Origin: Micromonospora wenchangensis
GTDB taxonomy: Bacteria; Actinomycetota; Actinomycetes; Mycobacteriales; Micromonosporaceae
Length of the DNA stretch: 64,000 nucleotides
Assembly: GCF_002210435.1 (NCBI RefSeq)
Contig: NZ_MZMV01000002.1
Span: 166,370-230,369, forward strand
Direction of reading: 5' to 3'
Shown: piece by piece, positions 59,606-64,000 of the stretch
How the letters are laid out: each line of letters opens with the position of its first letter
Position numbering within the stretch: the first letter of the stretch is position 1
The notes under the pieces: generated by a model
Database searches by the model: none
The model's input: only the letters and a program-made list of their open reading frames with translations
Told to the model about the DNA's origin: nothing
Position numbers and translations under genes: made by a program

Positions 59606-59640
59606 CGTCCCGTCGGCACAGCCGGAGTGCCGACGGGACG
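59606..59640 (-). terminator. Strong terminator after the NlpC/P60 gene
   Basis: CGTCCCGTCGGCAC (59606-59619) and GTGCCGACGGGACG (59627-59640) form a perfect 14-bp stem with a seven-base loop. It begins 20 bases beyond the NlpC/P60 stop in the minus direction and is the strongest simple hairpin in the window. Confidence 0.8.
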
Positions 59641-59660
59641 GTCGGGACGGTGCCGGCCGG

Positions 59661-61238
59661 TCAGCTCCCGGTGCTCGCCGAGGCACCCGCCGACGCCGGG
59701 GCGGACGCCGACCGGCTGCTCTCCACCGTGCCGCTGTCCTCCGGGTCCGGGGTGCCGGAACCGGTGAGGCTCGGCGTCGGGTCGGCGGTCCTGGTCGGCG
59801 TGGGGGCCGGCGGCGTGGAGGTGACCGACGGCCTCGGGGTGGGCGGCGGCTTCGTCGGGGCGGTGGTCGACCCTCCGGTCGGCCGGGGCGTGGGCGTGGT
59901 CGGCTTCGGCGACGCCGTGGTGGGCTTCGGGGTGGGGGTGGTCGGCTTCGGCGAGGCCGTGGTGGGCTTCGGGGTGGGCGGCGGAGGCTGGGTGACCGGG
60001 GCCCCGGGGCTGGTCACCGCGCCGACGACCCGGGTGGAGGCGTAGAGGCCGGACCACCGCACCTGGGAGATCTTGACCACGTCCCCGCTGCGCGGTGCCT
60101 GCACCATCCGCCCGTTGCCGATGTACATCGCGACGTGGTGGATGGTCGTCCAGCTGCTGCCCGAGGCGAAGAAGAGCAGGTCGCCGGGGAGCAGGGCGCT
60201 CTGCGAGACCGTCCGGCCGCGGGTGGCGTAGTACTGGTCACGGGCGACCCGGGGCAGGTCGTAGTAGCCGGCCGACCGGTAGGCCGCCCACATCAGACCG
60301 GAGCAGTCGAACCGGTCCGGGCCCTCGGCCGCCCAGAGGTACGGGTCACCGAGCTGCGCCAGCGCGTACCGCACGGCGGCGAGCGCCTGCGGGCTGGCGT
60401 TCAGGCCGCTGCTGCTCTGCCCCTCGACGTACGCCGACCCGAGCTTCTGCTCGGCGGCCTCCTGCTGCTTCTCCAGCGCGATGAGCTGGGCCTGGTTGTC
60501 GGCCCGCAGCTTGGCGATCTTGGCGTCGTTGTCGCGCAGCGCCTTCTGCACCGCGGCGAACTGTTCCTCGGCACGCCGGACCCGGTCGGTGGCGGCGGTC
60601 ACCGCCTGGGCGGCGACCTGCTCGGCCGTACGGGCCCGGGAGAGCTCGCCGGCCGCCGCCGTGGTCTCGCCGTCGGCCTGCTCACCCCGGGAGACCCGTT
60701 GCAGGACGCTCAGCCCGTGCAGGTCGCGGGCGAACTCGCCGGGCGGCAGGGCGGCGGCGGCCTTGAAGGCGTTCGCGGCGACAGCGTTGGCCTGCTGCTC
60801 GGCCACGGTCAGCGCGCCCCGGGCCCGGGTCAGCTCGCCCTGCACGCCGGTGAGCTGCACGCGGGCGTCGTCGCGCTGCTTCTCGAGCTGGAGGAGCTGG
60901 TCGGCGAGCTGGCCGTTCTGCGCGGTCAGGGTGTCGATCTGGGACAGCAGCGGGCTGGTCGGCAGGCCACCGACGGGCAGCGTGGTCGGGCCGCCGGGCT
61001 GGCCGGCGGTCGGGTAGCCGGGGGCCGCCGCGCCGGGCAGCCGCAGCCCGCCGGTCGCCACCGGCCGGGAACCGGTGTCCGGGACGGTGTTGGGCAGTGC
61101 CGGGTCGGCGTAGACCGGGGTGGCCAGGGCCATCGCGGCGACCGCGCCGAGCAGGGCCGACCAGAGCGCCGGACGCAGCACCGGGGAGATCACCGGAACC
61201 CGTCGTCGCTGCCGTCGCCTGTGCCCGCTGTCGACCAT
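59661..61238 (-). CDS. Secreted NlpC/P60 peptidoglycan hydrolase (RipA-like)
   Basis: A 525-residue cell-wall hydrolase. The ATG at 61238, after GGGAGCGGA, gives a basic N-terminus and a signal peptide cut near LATPVYA-DPA (residue about 44). Residues about 95-265 form a long coiled coil, as in RipA/CwlO-type hydrolases. The NlpC/P60 domain (about 280-400) has the catalytic Cys in RFDCSGLMWAAYRSA and His in IHHVAMYIGNGRM. The last 110 residues are a Pro/Thr/Lys-rich tail with PTTASPKPTTPTPKP repeats, which may tether it to the wall. It cleaves stem-peptide D-Glu-type bonds during growth or division. No riboswitch was recognised in the upstream 246 bases. Confidence 0.92.
   Translation of the reverse strand: MVDSGHRRRQRRRVPVISPVLRPALWSALLGAVAAMALATPVYADPALPNTVPDTGSRPVATGGLRLPGAAAPGYPTAGQPGGPTTLPVGGLPTSPLLSQIDTLTAQNGQLADQLLQLEKQRDDARVQLTGVQGELTRARGALTVAEQQANAVAANAFKAAAALPPGEFARDLHGLSVLQRVSRGEQADGETTAAAGELSRARTAEQVAAQAVTAATDRVRRAEEQFAAVQKALRDNDAKIAKLRADNQAQLIALEKQQEAAEQKLGSAYVEGQSSSGLNASPQALAAVRYALAQLGDPYLWAAEGPDRFDCSGLMWAAYRSAGYYDLPRVARDQYYATRGRTVSQSALLPGDLLFFASGSSWTTIHHVAMYIGNGRMVQAPRSGDVVKISQVRWSGLYASTRVVGAVTSPGAPVTQPPPPTPKPTTASPKPTTPTPKPTTASPKPTTPTPRPTGGSTTAPTKPPPTPRPSVTSTPPAPTPTRTADPTPSLTGSGTPDPEDSGTVESSRSASAPASAGASASTGS
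59896..59979 (-). repeat. 42-bp tandem coding repeat in the NlpC/P60 tail
   Basis: Two 42-bp copies (59896-59937 and 59938-59979) differ at one base and encode the 14-residue Pro/Thr/Lys unit of the C-terminal tail. Confidence 0.75.
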
Positions 61239-61484
61239 TCCGCTCCCTGTGCCGCGTGATGGTGTCACCGCGTGAGGTGGGCGCGGCGACCCGGAACGCC
61301 GCCGGTGTGCGCCGCGTCCCATCCTGTCTTACCGCACCGGGACAACGATGTCGATGCGGTGGCAGCTTGGAGAACCCTGGGAGTACGGGTGAGGTAGGTC
61401 GCTGGCGGTGCCCGTCCTGCCGACCTGTCGGTCGTCCGACGTAGGCTCGATCGGGACCGCAGGTGGAAGGGACGTGGCTTTTCG

Positions 61485-62654
61485 ATGGACGCCGGACTCA
61501 AGCGTGAGCTCGAAGAGAAGGTGTACGCGGGGGAGCGACTGACCCGCTCGGACGGGATCGCCCTCTACGAGAGCGACGACCTGACCTGGTTGGGCCGGCT
61601 GGCCCACCACCGGCGTACGGAGTTGAACGGCGAACGGGTGATGTTCAACGTCAACCGGCACCTCAACCTGACGAACGTCTGTTCCGCCTCGTGCGCGTAC
61701 TGCTCGTTCCAGCGCAAGCCGGGCGAGAAGGATGCGTACACGATGCGTATCGAGGAGGCGGTCCGCAAGGCCAAGGAGATGGAGGACGAGCAGCTCACCG
61801 AGTTGCACATCGTCAACGGCCTGCACCCCACCCTGCCCTGGCGCTACTACCCCAAGGTGCTGCGCGAGCTGAAGGCGGCGCTGCCCAACGTCAAGCTCAA
61901 GTGCTTCACCGCGACCGAGGTGCAGTGGTTCGAGAAGATCAGCGGCCTATCGGCCGACGAGATCCTCGACGAGTTGATGGACGCCGGCCTGGAGTCGTTG
62001 ACCGGCGGCGGCGCGGAGATCTTCGACTGGGAGGTCCGCCAGCACATCGTCGACCACGCCTGCCACTGGGAGGACTGGTCGCGGATCCACGCGCTGGCCC
62101 ACGCCAAGGGCATGAAGACCCCGGCGACGATGCTCTACGGCCACATCGAGGAGCCCCGGCACCGGGTCGACCACGTGCTGCGGCTGCGCGAGTTGCAGGA
62201 CGAGACCGGCGGGTTCGCGGTCTTCATCCCGCTGCGCTACCAGCACGACTTCGTCGACTCGGCGGACGGCAAGATCCGTAACCGGATCCAGGCGCGCACC
62301 ACGATGGCGTCGCCGGCCGAGTCGCTCAAGACGTTCGCGGTCTCCCGGCTGCTGTTCGACAACGTCCCGCACCTGAAGAACTTCTGGGTGATGCACGGCC
62401 TGTCGGTGGCCCAGCTCTCGCTCAACTTCGGCGTGGACGACCTGGACGGCTCGGTCGTCGAATACAAGATCACCCACGATGCCGACTCGTACGGCACCCC
62501 GAACACGATGCACCGCGACGACCTGCTGAACCTGATCTGGGACGCCGGTTTCCAGCCGGTGGAGCGGGACACCCGCTACAACGTCGTCCGCGAGTACGAC
62601 CGGGCGCCGTCACTGGCGTCCCGGCGTGCCGAGCCGCAGCAGGTCTGGGCCTGA
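61485..62654 (+). CDS. mqnE: Aminofutalosine synthase MqnE (radical SAM)
   Basis: A 389-residue radical SAM enzyme. The 4Fe-4S site is CSASCAYCSF (the CxxxCxxC motif) near residue 68. MFNVNRHLNLTNVCSASCAY, LHIVNGLHPTLPWRYYP and GGGAEIFDWEVRQHIVDHAC are typical of MqnE. It joins 3-[(1-carboxyvinyl)oxy]benzoate with S-adenosylmethionine to give aminofutalosine, an early step of the futalosine menaquinone route. With mqnL, mqnP and mqnM in the same window it supports use of that route. The ATG is preceded by GGACGTGGCTTTTCG. Two small membrane-protein genes follow on the same strand. Confidence 0.95.
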   Translation: MDAGLKRELEEKVYAGERLTRSDGIALYESDDLTWLGRLAHHRRTELNGERVMFNVNRHLNLTNVCSASCAYCSFQRKPGEKDAYTMRIEEAVRKAKEMEDEQLTELHIVNGLHPTLPWRYYPKVLRELKAALPNVKLKCFTATEVQWFEKISGLSADEILDELMDAGLESLTGGGAEIFDWEVRQHIVDHACHWEDWSRIHALAHAKGMKTPATMLYGHIEEPRHRVDHVLRLRELQDETGGFAVFIPLRYQHDFVDSADGKIRNRIQARTTMASPAESLKTFAVSRLLFDNVPHLKNFWVMHGLSVAQLSLNFGVDDLDGSVVEYKITHDADSYGTPNTMHRDDLLNLIWDAGFQPVERDTRYNVVREYDRAPSLASRRAEPQQVWA

Positions 62655-62677
62655 CCCGGCCGTATGCTCGTCACACC

Positions 62678-63118
62678 ATGACCGGACAGCAGCCGACCGC
62701 GCAGCAGCGCAGCGGGTTTCCCCGCCGGGACGCCGAGGGACGCATCCTGAGCCTGGGTGACCTGCTCGGGGTGAGCCTGGCCGGTTGGGTGATCGGTGTG
62801 CTGGCGCTGGTGCTCTTCGACTGGGCGTTCGCCGTGGCCGGCGCGGGTGACTTCGGTCGTACCAACGGCTGGCTCGCGGTGATCCTGCCGGCCTGGCTGT
62901 TCTGGGACGACTTCCGGGCCTGGGACTTCGGCGCGGCCCGGGTGGTCGCGGCCCTGTCCGCCGCGGTGGTCGCGGTGCTCGCCGGGCTGCTGGTGGCGGG
63001 CCTGGCGTCCGGGCTCGCGCCGCTGTTCACCGGCGGGCTGGCCGCGCTCGGGTTCACCGTCGGGTACGCGGTGCTCTGGTTCCAGGGCGTGCACTGGCTG
63101 GCCCGACGCACGGGCTGA
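62678..63118 (+). CDS. Small membrane protein of unknown function
   Basis: A 146-residue protein with four predicted hydrophobic helices (VSLAGWVIGVLALVLFDWAF, AVILPAWLFWDDF, AALSAAVVAVLAGLLVAGLA and LGFTVGYAVLWFQGVHWL) and a polar N-terminal tail of about 30 residues. No catalytic motif was recognised. It lies 23 bases after mqnE on the same strand and 107 bases before a DUF4229 gene, so it is probably co-transcribed with mqnE; a role near menaquinone synthesis is possible but not shown. The ATG is preceded by TCACACC rather than a clear ribosome binding site. Confidence 0.75.
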   Translation: MTGQQPTAQQRSGFPRRDAEGRILSLGDLLGVSLAGWVIGVLALVLFDWAFAVAGAGDFGRTNGWLAVILPAWLFWDDFRAWDFGAARVVAALSAAVVAVLAGLLVAGLASGLAPLFTGGLAALGFTVGYAVLWFQGVHWLARRTG

Positions 63119-63225
63119 GCCACCGGCGTGGGAGCCCCGACGCAGAGGCAGGGAGTGGGGAGAGACATGAGCGCGAGGAGTGAGCGGGTTGTGCGAGCCC
63201 CGCAGTCGCGAGCTGGGGTGGTCCG

Positions 63226-63498
63226 GTGAGCGCGGCGGTCAAGTACACGCTGGCCCGGATCGGGCTGTTCCTGCTGGTCGTGGTGGCACTGTGGCCGGTC
63301 GGGATGAACCTGTTCCTCAAGCTCATGGTGGCGTTGATCTTCTCGGCCGCCGCGTCGTTCTTCCTGCTGCGGGGCTGGCGGGACGAGATGGCCGAGGAGG
63401 TGGCCGCCGCCGCCGAGCGACGTCGGGCGGAGAAGGAGCGGCTGCGCTCCGCCCTGGCCGGCGACGACCACCCCGCCGAGGGTGACCCCCGCCCCTGA
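63226..63498 (+). CDS. DUF4229 small membrane protein
   Basis: A 90-residue protein with two hydrophobic helices (LARIGLFLLVVVALWPVGMN and FLKLMVALIFSAAASFFLLR) followed by a charged helix (EEVAAAAERRRAEKERLRSA), the layout of DUF4229. Its function is unknown. The GTG at 63226 is chosen because it directly follows GGTCC and gives the family length; an upstream frame at 63180 lacks similarity. It is the last gene on the + strand after mqnE and is probably part of the same transcription unit. Confidence 0.8.
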   Translation: MSAAVKYTLARIGLFLLVVVALWPVGMNLFLKLMVALIFSAAASFFLLRGWRDEMAEEVAAAAERRRAEKERLRSALAGDDHPAEGDPRP

Positions 63499-63607
63499 CT
63501 CCCCCTGACCCCCGCCCGACCCGCGCACGCATTCACACCCTGCGCGTTCGCGCCCTGCCCGGCCCGTATCGGTCGCGCGCCCCGCTGCCCGGCCGGACGA
63601 CCCTGAG

Positions 63608-63912
63608 ATCCACTCCAGTGCGGCGAAGTAGCGGTATCACCCAGCAGTAATGCCGCTACTTCGGCTCACCTGAGTCGATCTTTCGGCAGACCGGGGAGGG
63701 GATCTGGGCCTGGTCGGGCGAGAAAACCACTCCGGGTCGGGCCGGTGGCGGTATCGCCGAGTGGTGATGCCGCTCTTTCGGCCCCCTGGACGGATCGCTT
63801 CCAGGCTGACCTGGATGGATCAGGGCTCTGGCGACCAAGATCCACTCAAGGGTGGCGAGGTAGGGGTGTCGCCGGACGGTGATGCCGCTACTTCGGCCCA
63901 CGGGAGCCGATC
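63608..63912. repeat. Three degenerate copies of a 73-75 bp hairpin repeat
   Basis: Copies lie at about 63608-63680, 63723-63798 and 63838-63912, each near 115 bases from the next. The shared core is GCGGTATC... followed by GGTGATGCCGCT and TTCGGC; in copy one, GTAGCGG and CCGCTAC pair as a stem. Copies one and three begin with GATCCACTC. The layout suggests a dispersed intergenic repeat family. Confidence 0.65.
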
Positions 63913-63952
63913 ATCCCGTCCGACCGGGTCCGTCTGATCGTGCCCACCCCGG

Positions 63953-64000
<48 letters not shown>

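Noticed and set aside
61239..61484. Possible c-di-AMP riboswitch upstream of the NlpC/P60 gene
   Set aside because: Such riboswitches often precede actinobacterial wall hydrolases, but the conserved core segments were not found on the minus strand.

Overview
The window is about 73% GC, densely packed, and uses many GTG starts and 4-bp stop/start overlaps. Its gene content (futalosine-pathway menaquinone genes, a BldC-like regulator, DUF5753/DUF397 pairs, PadR- and GbsR-controlled ABC exporters, many SpoIIE phosphatases) points to a filamentous actinobacterium. Several intergenic repeats and the gene order suggest Micromonosporaceae (Micromonospora-like); that placement is inference from protein resemblance, not from a phylogenetic marker. 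The left edge cuts a sugar-nucleotide epimerase-type gene. The right edge ends in 46 uninterrupted G residues, which look like a sequencing or assembly artefact.

Layout. 1-10.7 kb: mixed housekeeping and transport (ZIP metal transporter, Eis-like acetyltransferase, PP2C phosphatase, compact LuxR-type ATPase regulator, XRE-cupin regulator with a BenE transporter, MscL, GntR regulator with a CynX-like MFS permease) and a small gene under a LexA-like box. 10.7-16.8 kb: a complete stressosome-like partner-switching operon (STAS, RsbR, RsbS, RsbT, RsbT-RsbX fusion) continuing with almost no spacing into a histidine kinase and a response-regulator phosphatase; this is the most unusual system here. 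16.8-17.6 kb: a 754-base non-coding stretch with nested inverted repeats. 17.6-25.5 kb: AraC regulator with a DinB-fold enzyme, a PadR-ABC exporter operon, oligopeptidase B, and a FAD-linked oxidoreductase behind a second LexA-like box. 25.5-36.3 kb: a GAF/SpoIIE phosphatase divergent from a 1455-residue poly-HAMP hybrid kinase with its response regulator, a GbsR-controlled ABC exporter, and a lone STAS protein. 36.4-42.5 kb: hemL, a histidine phosphatase and the system II cytochrome c maturation genes (TlpA-like, ccdA, resB, ccsB), the same order as in mycobacteria.

42.5-46.8 kb is an accessory patch: an XRE-DUF5753/DUF397 pair, a MarR/AhpD-like pair and an AbiEi/AbiEii type IV toxin-antitoxin pair, with AT-rich palindromic operators. 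46.9-54.7 kb: an alpha/beta hydrolase, then mqnL (UbiD-type), mqnP (UbiA-type) and mqnM (UbiX-type) with an inserted class I terpene cyclase, a BldC-like regulator, and an Lrp/AsnC regulator followed by a Cds1-type cysteine desulfhydrase. 54.7-63.5 kb: a glycolipid-binding-domain protein, a DEAD-box helicase, a Pro-rich membrane protein, a secreted NlpC/P60 hydrolase, mqnE and two small membrane proteins. 63.5-64 kb holds three degenerate copies of a hairpin repeat and the poly-G tail.

Functional themes: partner-switching and phosphatase signalling occurs at four separate places, respiratory-chain cofactors (haem, cytochrome c, menaquinone) at two, and several divergent gene pairs carry clear operator palindromes. 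At several convergent gene pairs the two stop codons lie inside one inverted repeat, which would act as a bidirectional terminator. No rRNA, tRNA, CRISPR array or intact insertion sequence was seen.
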